Source: a virus
Length of the DNA: 24,366 bases
IMG/VR virus record: IMGVR_UViG_3300021425_000189
Location: 1 to 24,366 of that record
Direction: 5' to 3' (one strand)
Every line of letters begins with the position of its first letter. Positions within the stretch are counted from its first letter, which is position 1. A program made the position numbers and the translations under genes. Under the pieces are notes generated by a model. It was not told the DNA's origin, did no database searches, and saw nothing but the letters and a program-made list of their open reading frames with translations. This document shows, piece by piece, positions 1 to 7,518 of the stretch.

Positions 1-1
1 T

Positions 2-1762
2 GCAGTAGAGAGTGCATTTAATGCTTCTACAGGACACAAGCATGATGGTACTGCTGGTGAGGGGGCACCTATAACTAAGGTTGGCCCTAGTCAGAACTTG
101 GTCGTATCTGCTACTAATGTTAATCCTAAGACTAGTAATACTCTAGACTTAGGTACTAACTTACTGCAGTATAAAGATGGTTACTTTGATGGCACTGTTT
201 ATCAGGATTCAGCTATTGTAGGTGTTAATGCCTACATGACACTCTCTGATAATGAGATTGATGTATCAACAGGAGGACTTACTCTTGATGTTGCAGGTGA
301 CATTAGCTTAGACGCTGATGGTGGTGATGTCCTACTAAAAGATGCAGGTACTACCTTTGGTACACTTACTAATGATGGTAACAACCTTATCGTAAAGTCT
401 GGCTCTACTACATCAATCACCTTAAGTGGTGCAAACACTACATTGGCTGGTACTTTAGCTGTAACAGGCGCTACTACTCTTAATGGTGCTGTTACTGTTT
501 CTGGTTCAAACAATATGACTATTGATGCAGGTAATCTAACTCTCTCTAGTGGTAGTGCTACTATTGGTGGTACTTTGTCTGTTACGGGTGAGATAACAGG
601 TAATGCATCTACTGCAACAAAGTTAGCTACTGCAAGAACGATTACTATTGATGGTGATGTAGATGCCACTGCTACATCTTTTGATGGTACAGGTAACATT
701 ACTCTTACAACAACTTTGGATACAGTAAACTCTAATGTTGGATCTTTTGGTAGCGCTACGGCTGTTCCTGTTGTAACAGTTAATGCTAAAGGTCTTGTTA
801 CAGCGGTAAGTACATCTTCTATTACTACGAGTCTTACTGTTGGTGCTGATAGTGGTACTAATGATGCTGTAGCTTTAGCTTCGGATGTTCTTACTTTTGC
901 AGGTACTACAAACGAGATTGAGACTACTGTAAGCAACAACCAGATTCAGATAGGGTTACCTAATAATGTTACTATAGGTAATAACCTTACTGTTACAGGA
1001 GATTTGGAAGTACAAGGTACTACTGTTACCCTAAACACTGCAAACTTAGACATTGAAGATTCTACAGTACGTATAGCTAAAAATGCTACAACACTGTCTG
1101 CTACAAACGGTGCAGGTATTGAGTTTGGAGCTAATGCTTCTAAACCCACGCTGACTTGGGATAATAGTAACACTAGGTTGTCTTCAAATAAAGACTTTTA
1201 CGCATCTAATCTTAGGAGTGATTCACTTTATGGTACACTGCAGACTGCAGCCCAGCCAAATATAACTTCAGTTGGAACCTTATCAAGCTTAACTGTAGAC
1301 GAAATTACAATTAATGGGTCTACTATATCTGATTCTAGTGTTCTCACTGTTTCATCTGGTAGTGTTGTTAAACTAGATGCGGCTAGTGATATCCACCTTG
1401 ATGCAACAGATACTATTTACTTCTATGAGGCAGGTAATCTTGCGGGTGGAATCGTTCTTGACGGTCCTAATAACATGTACACTTTTAATTCAAATACTAG
1501 TGTAAGTGAAATGAAAATTGGTGACGGTGGGGTTACTGTTTTGCGGGGCTTGCGTGTTGGAGACAATGGTACAGCGACAGATAATGATATTTATGCTGTT
1601 GCAGATATTGAAGCTGGAAACTCTTTTAAACTAGGTGACTGGACAATCACTCAATCTGGTAGTAGTTTAAAGTTTGCTTATCAGGGTACAAACAGACTTA
1701 GCTTGTCTAGCACTGGTGCACTTACTGTAGAAAACGATGTAACAGCATTTGGTAACGCATAA
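2..1762 (+). CDS. tail fibre protein, 5'-truncated by window edge
   Basis: This is the C-terminal 586 residues of a phage tail fibre, probably involved in host attachment at the tail. The frame is open to the left edge, so the gene starts upstream; the TTG at 98 is only an internal leucine codon. The first visible residues include GHKHDGTAGEGAPI, a histidine-rich stretch common in phage fibre proteins. The rest is Thr/Gly/Ser-rich, with repeated beta-type segments such as GTLAVTGATTLNG and GTLSVTGEITGNAS, as expected for a trimeric beta-helical shaft. It ends in ALTVENDVTAFGNA, which resembles the lead-in to a C-terminal S74 chaperone domain, but no such domain follows. The stop overlaps the next start as TAATG. 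Fibre identity is confident; the receptor is unknown. Confidence 0.8.
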   Translation, partial: AVESAFNASTGHKHDGTAGEGAPITKVGPSQNLVVSATNVNPKTSNTLDLGTNLLQYKDGYFDGTVYQDSAIVGVNAYMTLSDNEIDVSTGGLTLDVAGDISLDADGGDVLLKDAGTTFGTLTNDGNNLIVKSGSTTSITLSGANTTLAGTLAVTGATTLNGAVTVSGSNNMTIDAGNLTLSSGSATIGGTLSVTGEITGNASTATKLATARTITIDGDVDATATSFDGTGNITLTTTLDTVNSNVGSFGSATAVPVVTVNAKGLVTAVSTSSITTSLTVGADSGTNDAVALASDVLTFAGTTNEIETTVSNNQIQIGLPNNVTIGNNLTVTGDLEVQGTTVTLNTANLDIEDSTVRIAKNATTLSATNGAGIEFGANASKPTLTWDNSNTRLSSNKDFYASNLRSDSLYGTLQTAAQPNITSVGTLSSLTVDEITINGSTISDSSVLTVSSGSVVKLDAASDIHLDATDTIYFYEAGNLAGGIVLDGPNNMYTFNSNTSVSEMKIGDGGVTVLRGLRVGDNGTATDNDIYAVADIEAGNSFKLGDWTITQSGSSLKFAYQGTNRLSLSSTGALTVENDVTAFGNA

Positions 1763-2823
1763 TGACAATAACCTCATTAGATAACTTTGGTCATGCTTCT
1801 GGCTCAATATCTATGAGTGAGTTGCGTGACTACTATGGTCAGTCTGGTGCTGTATCCCTCAATGCAAATTTTAATGGTGGTACAAATCCTGTGCCTGATG
1901 ATTTACCAGCATCAGGTGCTACTACTTCCTTTTCTAATTATCGTAGTAAAACTAGGATACTAAGAAAGAAAGGTACTACAGAAACAAAAGCTAGTGGTAC
2001 TTCTTGGTCACCAGCACAGTCAGGTTGTGTACAGTATAATGTCTACGTTCTTGGTGGTGGTGGTTCTGGTGGTGGTCATTCAACGGATGCTGGTCGTGAA
2101 AAGGTTGCCTCTGGTGGCGGCGGTGGTGGTACAGCCTTTCGTAGGTACTCTGTACAAGATCACAGTATAACTTCTGCTACTATTAGTATTGGTGCGGGCG
2201 GTTCTGGCGTTTCTTATCCTGCTAGTAGTGGCGCAGCCATATCAGGGTTTAATGGCGGCACTACGACTTTTAACCCTGATGGATCAGGCACTACTATTTC
2301 TGCTACTGGTGGCTTAAGAGGGTTTGGTGGTAGACAGGGTTTACTTACAGACACAGTGACAACAACATTACCAGTAGGTGAGGGTTCTACATCTGTAAGT
2401 CAAGGTGCTTGGGGGCAGTGTGCTTCTTCTGTGGGTGGTACAGGTTCTGGTGGGGAGAGTAATTACACTGGCGGTATTGGTACAGGTTTTAATATAGGTG
2501 GAGATCAATCTGCGTCTAGCGGTGGGGGTTCTCCAAACTTAGGATCTGGCGGTCATAATGGAACAACAGTTTCAGCAGCGGGTTACTCTAAAGGTGCTAC
2601 TACTACGGCTCCCACTAAACCCTCAGAATGGGGGTCTGATGTAAGTGCTACTTTCCAAGGTGGTGCGGGTGTACAACACTCAAGTGGTGCTGCTGGTGCT
2701 TCTGATGCAGGTACTAACTACGGTGCAGGGTCTGGGGGATCTGCATCAGAATCTGGCGCAGGTTCTACAGGTGCAGGATCTAGTGGTGGTATATTTGTGA
2801 CCTACTACGAGGTAAACACATGA
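1762..2823 (+). CDS. glycine-rich tail fibre tip / putative receptor-binding adhesin
   Basis: A 353-residue protein. Residues about 1-70 contain short ISMSELRDYYG and ATTSFSNYRSK segments, a repeat type widespread at the ends of marine phage fibre proteins. From about residue 90 the chain is dominated by Gly, Ser, Thr and Ala, with runs such as GGGGSGGG and GGGGGG alternating with short hydrophobic strands (YNVYVLG, ATISIGAGGSG, GGIFVTYYEV). Such poly-Gly segments resemble the glycine sandwich of T-even gp38-type adhesins and glycine-rich fibre tips. It lies directly after the fibre gene (TAATG overlap) and overlaps the next start as ATGA. I infer a receptor-contacting role; a separate shaft or chaperone role is possible. 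Confidence 0.6.
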   Translation: MTITSLDNFGHASGSISMSELRDYYGQSGAVSLNANFNGGTNPVPDDLPASGATTSFSNYRSKTRILRKKGTTETKASGTSWSPAQSGCVQYNVYVLGGGGSGGGHSTDAGREKVASGGGGGGTAFRRYSVQDHSITSATISIGAGGSGVSYPASSGAAISGFNGGTTTFNPDGSGTTISATGGLRGFGGRQGLLTDTVTTTLPVGEGSTSVSQGAWGQCASSVGGTGSGGESNYTGGIGTGFNIGGDQSASSGGGSPNLGSGGHNGTTVSAAGYSKGATTTAPTKPSEWGSDVSATFQGGAGVQHSSGAAGASDAGTNYGAGSGGSASESGAGSTGAGSSGGIFVTYYEVNT

Positions 2824-3068
2824 CCCAGTTTACACCAGAACAACTAGAAGCTATGATGGATAGAGCCGCTAAGAAGGGTGCTAGGCAAGCCTTGTGCGAC
2901 TTAGGATTGGCTGACTTAGATGCAGCTAGTGATATTAAAGAACTACGTAGTCTATTAGACTCATGGCGTGATACAAAGAAAAGTATATGGAAGACACTCG
3001 TACAATTAGGAACAGTTGCAGTACTGACATTCATAGCTACTGCTGTATGGATGCAAGTAGGCAAGTAA
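2820..3068 (+). CDS. small membrane protein, DUF6127-like
   Basis: An 82-residue protein. Residues 1-55 are charged and helical (MDRAAKKGARQAL, DIKELRSLLDSWRD). Residues about 59-80 form one hydrophobic transmembrane helix (LVQLGTVAVLTFIATAVWMQV), leaving GK at the C-terminus. The GARxAL...LGL...DI.ELRSLLD.WR pattern matches what I remember of DUF6127, a family in alphaproteobacteria and their phages; this was not searched. The start overlaps the previous stop as ATGA. Lying between fibre and internal virion genes, it could be a lysis accessory or a virion membrane-contact protein; the sequence does not decide. Confidence 0.6.
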   Translation: MTQFTPEQLEAMMDRAAKKGARQALCDLGLADLDAASDIKELRSLLDSWRDTKKSIWKTLVQLGTVAVLTFIATAVWMQVGK

Positions 3069-3079
3069 GGATAAGATAG

Positions 3080-5446
3080 ATGGCAAAACGTTTCTTAGGA
3101 TTTACACCAGAGCAGAGAGGCAAGATACTGCCTGAGTTAGCTGGTATGCAAGAGGATGAACAACGTAAAGTTATTGCATCTAATCCTGCCTATCAGCAGA
3201 AGCTTGGTAATGCTACAGAGCAAGCAATGCGTATACTCAACCCAGAGCCAGTAAAGGCAAGGGGTGGTATGTTTATGCCCGGAGGACAACTAATTAGTCA
3301 ACTTGACCCTAATAAGATTCAACAGCTTCAGGATGCTAACTCTGGGGTGGCAGACAACTTTGTTCGTCCTGAAGATAATGCTAATAGCTCTTCATTCTTG
3401 GTTGAAAATGGTGATATAGCTAGTACTTTAACACCTAAGCAACTAGAAGAACTTTCAGGTACACCTATCGATATGCAGTTTGGTCCTGCGACTAATCAAC
3501 CTATGATAGCTGATCAGGATGTAACTAATAGGTTCAACAGAGAACAGCAACCCCCATCACAAGGTCAGATAGACTTAGATGCTGCACAGAAGGCTGCTAG
3601 TGATGCTATGGCTGCAGTACAGGCCGCTAGAGATGCTCAAGCCGCTGATCCTAGCAATGAAGACTTAGTAAAGGCTTTACAGGAGCAAGAGGCTGCATTA
3701 ACTAGGGCGCAGGAAGGTTTAACTGTTGCTCAGCAGAGGTTTAAGACTACAGAGATGCCATCTAATGTAGAGATGACTTCTGCTGCTGTTACTGACCCTG
3801 AATCTCTAGTAACCCCTACAGAGGTTGCTAAAGTAGAGACTGACGATAAGCAAGTTATAGCAGAGGGTACTGGACAAGTAACTGGACCTGCACCTACTGC
3901 TACAGTAACAACTGCTGAGACTGCTGCTCCTGTTGTCGCCCCAGAGAAAACACCTGCACCTACAGTAGAAGCTACAACTGTGTCAGATGAAATAAATGCT
4001 ACACTTGACAAGCTTACTGCAGCAACTGGACTACCTAGTGATGAGGCACTAGCTAAGGCCGCAACCATGAAGCCAGAAGAACTGGCACAGCTTGGATTAG
4101 ATGCAGCACAGATTACAGCCGCACAGACAGTTAAAGCACCTGATGCTCGTAAGCTAGAAGAGGGTGAGATGATTGAGGGCGCTACCGTAGATATGGAGCG
4201 TGTTCGTAAAGAGACTAACTTTGAGGCAGCTACAGGCGCACCATCTACTGATGCTACAGTACAGGGTCAGCTAACTGGCCTGATGCAAGACTTTGAAGGT
4301 AAAGAACCACCAGCATGGGCAGCAGGAGCTATGAGGGCTGCATCTGCACAGATGGCTGCAAGGGGTCTTAGCTCTTCTAGTATGGCTGGTCAGGCTATTG
4401 TACAGGCTGCAATGGAGAGTGCTATCCCTATTGCATCTCAGGATGCTAAGACTGCAGCAAGCTTTGAGTTACAGAACTTATCTAACAAGCAACAGTCTGC
4501 TATGTTTGCTGCACAGCAACGTGCTGAGTTCCTCAACCTAGAGTTTAACCAAGAGTTCCAGACTCGTGTAGCTAATGCAGCTAAGATCTCTGACATAGCT
4601 AACATGAACTTTACTGCAGAGCAACAGATAGCACTAGAGAATGCTAGACTAGCTCAGTCAGTGGATCTAGCTAACTTGGATGCAGCTAATGCTAAGGTGT
4701 TGTCTGATGCTGCAGCTATGTCTCAGTTGGACATGACTAACTTAAACAACCGTCAGCAAGCACAAGTGCAACAAGCTAATGCGTTCCTACAGATGGATAT
4801 GAAAAACCTTGACAATGAGCAACAGACTAGTGTATTTAAGACACAGCAACGTGCTAATGCTCTGTTGTCTGATCAGGCTGCTGAGAATGCAGCTAAACAG
4901 TTTAACGCATCTAGTGAGATACAGGTTCAACAGTTCTACGATAACTTGAGTGCCTCTCTAGGGATGTTTAACTCAGAACAGACTAATGCTCAGAATAGGT
5001 TTAACGCTGGTGAAGCTAATGCTGTAGAGCAGTTCAACAAGAAGATGCTGGATCAGCGTCAACAGTTCAATGCAACAAACCAGTTAATCATTGAGCAAGC
5101 AAACGCATCATGGTATCAGTCTGTCGCTACTATGGATACTGCAGCACAGAATGAAGCTAACCGTGCTGATGCTGCTGCAGCAACTAATATGACTGCATTA
5201 GCATTCAGTGCTATGATGCAAGAAACTAGAGACATGATGAGTTATGCATGGCAAGCCGCAAACAATGACGCAGATAGAGCAACACAGTTGGCTATCGCTC
5301 AGATGCAATCAGATGACGCTAAACAGGCAGCAAGTGCTTCTAAGTCTGCTGGTTTCTGGGGCGCTATTGGTAACTTTGCAAGTTCAGCCATTGAAGGCTA
5401 CATGTATGGCAAAGCTACAGGCTCATCAAAACTTCCAACAGGGTAA
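3080..5446 (+). CDS. repeat-rich virion protein, putative internal or tail structural protein
   Basis: A 788-residue Ala/Gln/Asn/Met-rich protein, unlike any enzyme I know. Residues about 1-130 are mixed. About 150-230 is an Ala/Gln/Asp helical stretch. About 230-340 is Thr/Pro/Ala/Val-rich and probably flexible. From about 400 to 720 the chain is almost entirely predicted helix, with repeated NL.N.QQ units (see the repeat entry) followed by QFN/RFN units. The C-terminus has a small Gly/Ala segment (SAGFWGAIGNFASSAIEGYMYG) that could touch membrane. An AAGGA ribosome site sits about 8 bases before the ATG. Between fibre and lysozyme genes, a virion role such as core, ejection or tail protein is likely; a tape-measure role is less likely in a short-tailed phage. 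Confidence 0.6.
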   Translation: MAKRFLGFTPEQRGKILPELAGMQEDEQRKVIASNPAYQQKLGNATEQAMRILNPEPVKARGGMFMPGGQLISQLDPNKIQQLQDANSGVADNFVRPEDNANSSSFLVENGDIASTLTPKQLEELSGTPIDMQFGPATNQPMIADQDVTNRFNREQQPPSQGQIDLDAAQKAASDAMAAVQAARDAQAADPSNEDLVKALQEQEAALTRAQEGLTVAQQRFKTTEMPSNVEMTSAAVTDPESLVTPTEVAKVETDDKQVIAEGTGQVTGPAPTATVTTAETAAPVVAPEKTPAPTVEATTVSDEINATLDKLTAATGLPSDEALAKAATMKPEELAQLGLDAAQITAAQTVKAPDARKLEEGEMIEGATVDMERVRKETNFEAATGAPSTDATVQGQLTGLMQDFEGKEPPAWAAGAMRAASAQMAARGLSSSSMAGQAIVQAAMESAIPIASQDAKTAASFELQNLSNKQQSAMFAAQQRAEFLNLEFNQEFQTRVANAAKISDIANMNFTAEQQIALENARLAQSVDLANLDAANAKVLSDAAAMSQLDMTNLNNRQQAQVQQANAFLQMDMKNLDNEQQTSVFKTQQRANALLSDQAAENAAKQFNASSEIQVQQFYDNLSASLGMFNSEQTNAQNRFNAGEANAVEQFNKKMLDQRQQFNATNQLIIEQANASWYQSVATMDTAAQNEANRADAAAATNMTALAFSAMMQETRDMMSYAWQAANNDADRATQLAIAQMQSDDAKQAASASKSAGFWGAIGNFASSAIEGYMYGKATGSSKLPTG
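4475..4870 (+). repeat. ~22-residue protein repeats inside the 788-residue virion protein
   Basis: Within the protein, N-L (or N-M) pairs fall at residues 466, 486, 508, 532, 554 and 576, intervals of 20, 22, 24, 22 and 22. The best-preserved units start NLSNKQQ, NLNNRQQ and NLDNEQQ and continue into an Ala/Gln segment such as QQRAEFL or QQRANALL. A 22-residue period equals two 11-residue turns, typical of long helices in coiled coils or lying on a membrane. The repeats are visible in the protein but poorly conserved as DNA. Confidence 0.6.
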
Positions 5447-5453
5447 TGATAAC

Positions 5454-6533
5454 ATGGCAAGTGAAGTACAATTCTCATTCGATGCTCTAAGCTTTCTAAA
5501 AGAGGCTTTACCAGAGCAAGAGGTTACTAAGCCAACTGAGTCGTTGGTTACTAGGAAGGCTCCTACTGTAGAGCCTGTTGAAGCTCAAGATGAAAACCAA
5601 ACTATGCTACGTGAGTTTGCTACTAGGCTTAATGATCGTTATGACTTAGCTAGTATCAATCAACAAAAGCCCTCTATTGATTACAGAAACTCTATGATAC
5701 AAGAGTACCTTGATAGTATCGAAGAGTACAGTCGTGACGATCAAATGAGAAGTGCTATTGATAAGGCTCTAATGGAAGCTACTAGACCCCCTATAGGGCA
5801 ACTATCAGAGACAGCTAGGACTGCTATGTTTAGTAGTGCTGATATGCGAGGTACTGAGTTAGCTATGATGGACAACGCTAGGGAAGCTCAGGATGTATTT
5901 CAGCCTATGGTTACGCCTGTCTCTAGGGGTGAACAACCAGAGATGGCAGACAGCCCAGCGCCTGTTGATACACCTAGTATAGATGCTCGTAGTAATGAGA
6001 TGCTAGATAAGCCTAAAGGTATTATGACTGACCCTAGAGGTAACAAACGTCCTAAAGCTAGACCAGAATCTGTTGAAGACCCTTTCTTTAAAAGAGCTAC
6101 AGAATTTTTAACTTTAAATGAAGGTTTTAGAAATGAACCTTACAAAGATTCTCGTGGATTTTGGACTATTGGAATAGGTCATTTGATAACTAGAGACAGT
6201 AAACTTCCTGATAAGTGGAAAGGTGTAAAACTTACAGACGAACAAGTTACAGATCTGTTTAAAAAAGATTACGACAAGCACTTAGAAGAAGCTAAAAAAT
6301 TCTCCGTCTATAATAAACTAAATGAAGAGGGCAGATTAGCTCTTTTAGATCTAACTTTTAATATGGGTACATCTAAATTTAATGAGTCTAAGTGGCCTAA
6401 TTTTTTTAAAGCTTTAGAGTCAGAAGACTTAGATACAGCCGCTGCGGAACTTAAAAACTCTAGGTGGTTTAATCAGGTTAAAAGTAGAGCGCCTCGTGTA
6501 ATAAGTTTAATTAAAAACGCACAATTCATATAA
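5454..6533 (+). CDS. T4-type lysozyme (GH24 muramidase) with long N-terminal extension
   Basis: A 359-residue protein that cuts the glycan chain of peptidoglycan. The start at 5454 is chosen because it follows the previous stop by seven bases with a CAGGG site upstream; the frame is open further left but would overlap the previous gene by about 200 bases. Residues 1-205 are Pro/Glu/Met-rich and look disordered or virion-binding. Residues about 210-359 are a T4 lysozyme domain: E223 in NEGF, D232 in YKD and T238 in FWTIGIGH, with the same 9- and 6-residue spacing as E11, D20 and T26 of T4 lysozyme. No signal peptide is seen. The extension and the virion-gene context fit either a virion-associated lysozyme or the endolysin used with the next gene. 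The domain is clearly more AT-rich than the extension. Confidence 0.85.
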   Translation: MASEVQFSFDALSFLKEALPEQEVTKPTESLVTRKAPTVEPVEAQDENQTMLREFATRLNDRYDLASINQQKPSIDYRNSMIQEYLDSIEEYSRDDQMRSAIDKALMEATRPPIGQLSETARTAMFSSADMRGTELAMMDNAREAQDVFQPMVTPVSRGEQPEMADSPAPVDTPSIDARSNEMLDKPKGIMTDPRGNKRPKARPESVEDPFFKRATEFLTLNEGFRNEPYKDSRGFWTIGIGHLITRDSKLPDKWKGVKLTDEQVTDLFKKDYDKHLEEAKKFSVYNKLNEEGRLALLDLTFNMGTSKFNESKWPNFFKALESEDLDTAAAELKNSRWFNQVKSRAPRVISLIKNAQFI

Positions 6534-6955
6534 TGTTTGGCTTACCTCTAGAACTTATCACTATGCTCTTCTCAACAGTGTTGGGGGGAGTAATGTCTAT
6601 CTGGGGTCAGTCTAATAAACAGAAGGCTGAACAACAGAGGGCTTTGATAGGTGCAGCAAGTCAGGCCCGTGAACACGGTAAGACAGATAAACACTTCGCT
6701 TGGACTAGACGTATCATAGCATTATCTGCAGTTTTCGCAATTATTGTCTTGCCAAAGCTAGTAGCAGTGTGGTATCCTGAAGTTACTGTCATAGTAGGGT
6801 ACACTGAAATGAATGGTGGGTTTTGGAACTGGTTGTTTGGCCCCGCTGAAAGCACTATGTGGGTATCTGCACGAGGCTTTGTTATTACACCCCTAGACAC
6901 ACACATCGTATCAGCCATTGTAGGACTTTACTTTGGCGCTGGATTTACTAAATAA
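6533..6955 (+). CDS. putative three-transmembrane holin
   Basis: A 140-residue membrane protein. Hydrophobic segments lie at about residues 4-24 (LPLELITMLFSTVLGGVMSIW), 61-81 (IIALSAVFAIIVLPKLVAVWY) and 122-138. A basic, soluble stretch (residues 26-60, SNKQKAEQQ to WTRR) separates the first two, and a Trp-rich loop the last two. This matches the general shape of 3TM holins, such as the gene-transfer-agent holin family. The start overlaps the lysozyme stop as TAATG, the usual place for a holin. Holins pierce the inner membrane so that lysozyme reaches the wall. The function is inferred from topology and position; a structural membrane protein remains possible. Confidence 0.5.
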   Translation: MFGLPLELITMLFSTVLGGVMSIWGQSNKQKAEQQRALIGAASQAREHGKTDKHFAWTRRIIALSAVFAIIVLPKLVAVWYPEVTVIVGYTEMNGGFWNWLFGPAESTMWVSARGFVITPLDTHIVSAIVGLYFGAGFTK

Positions 6956-6966
6956 GGTACAACAAA

Positions 6967-7518
6967 ATGGTTGATTTACTAAACGCCCCTATCCCTGGTC
7001 AGTCTCTTACAGACATACCTAAGAACTCACCGTGGGAAAACCCACCTGAGATGGTTAAGGTTCCAGAGATTGTAGACTACTACATTGGTAGTCTTGCTGA
7101 TGATGACAAGATGGAGGACTTAGCTATTCTGTTTGAGCTTGGTGCTGATCTACGTGGGATAGTAAAGACTATTACTACTGCAGGTGCTATGAAGGGCTTA
7201 CACACAGTTGAGGCTGGTATATTAGCTGCCCCTGTTATAGGTGCTTTCATAAAGGCTGCAATGTCTGAGTACGACATTAAAGTTAAAGAGACAAGTCTCG
7301 ACATAGAGAAAGCTCAGTCAATGAAAGAGAAAGAACGTCTTAAGTTGTTGACTATGGCGGCTATAGAAAAAGAGGCTAAGCAGGATGGTACAACCTCTGG
7401 CATTCTAGATGAAATTCGTGAGAACATGGACGTAGAAGAAGAGGCTCCTATGTCAGAGCCTACAGAAGAACAACCACAAGAAGAACCTAAAGGTCTTATG
7501 TCGAGAGGTGCAGTATAA
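6967..7518 (+). CDS. conserved phage virion-associated protein of unknown function
   Basis: A 183-residue protein. The N-terminus carries NAPIPGQSLTDIPKNSPWENPPE (split here as NAPIPGQSLT then PKNSPWENPPE), a pattern I recall from T4-like and podovirus-type marine phages. Residues about 32-100 look helical, with a mildly hydrophobic GILAAPVIGAFIKAAM segment. Residues about 104-145 are charged helix, probably coiled coil. The tail is very acidic (DVEEEAPMSEPTEEQ) and ends in GLMSRGAV. A TAAGG site built from the previous stop lies about 9 bases before the ATG, and the stop overlaps the next start as TAATG. It is probably a virion or assembly protein; the acidic tail could bind a basic partner. 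No enzymatic motif is seen. Confidence 0.55.
   Translation: MVDLLNAPIPGQSLTDIPKNSPWENPPEMVKVPEIVDYYIGSLADDDKMEDLAILFELGADLRGIVKTITTAGAMKGLHTVEAGILAAPVIGAFIKAAMSEYDIKVKETSLDIEKAQSMKEKERLKLLTMAAIEKEAKQDGTTSGILDEIRENMDVEEEAPMSEPTEEQPQEEPKGLMSRGAV

Noticed and set aside
98-100. TTG as the start of the tail fibre
   Set aside because: The same frame is open to the first base of the window and encodes a typical fibre histidine-rich segment upstream.
232-939. A 235-residue open frame on the - strand under the tail fibre
   Set aside because: It is a shadow of the low-complexity Thr/Gly fibre coding sequence, has Val/Ser/Ala-rich composition without motifs, and runs against the operon.
1762-2823. Diversity-generating retroelement target in the glycine-rich tip
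   Set aside because: No reverse transcriptase gene and no template repeat was seen in the window.
5244-5453. Longer start for the lysozyme gene
   Set aside because: It would overlap about 200 bases of the preceding virion gene; the ATG at 5454 has a ribosome site and normal spacing.
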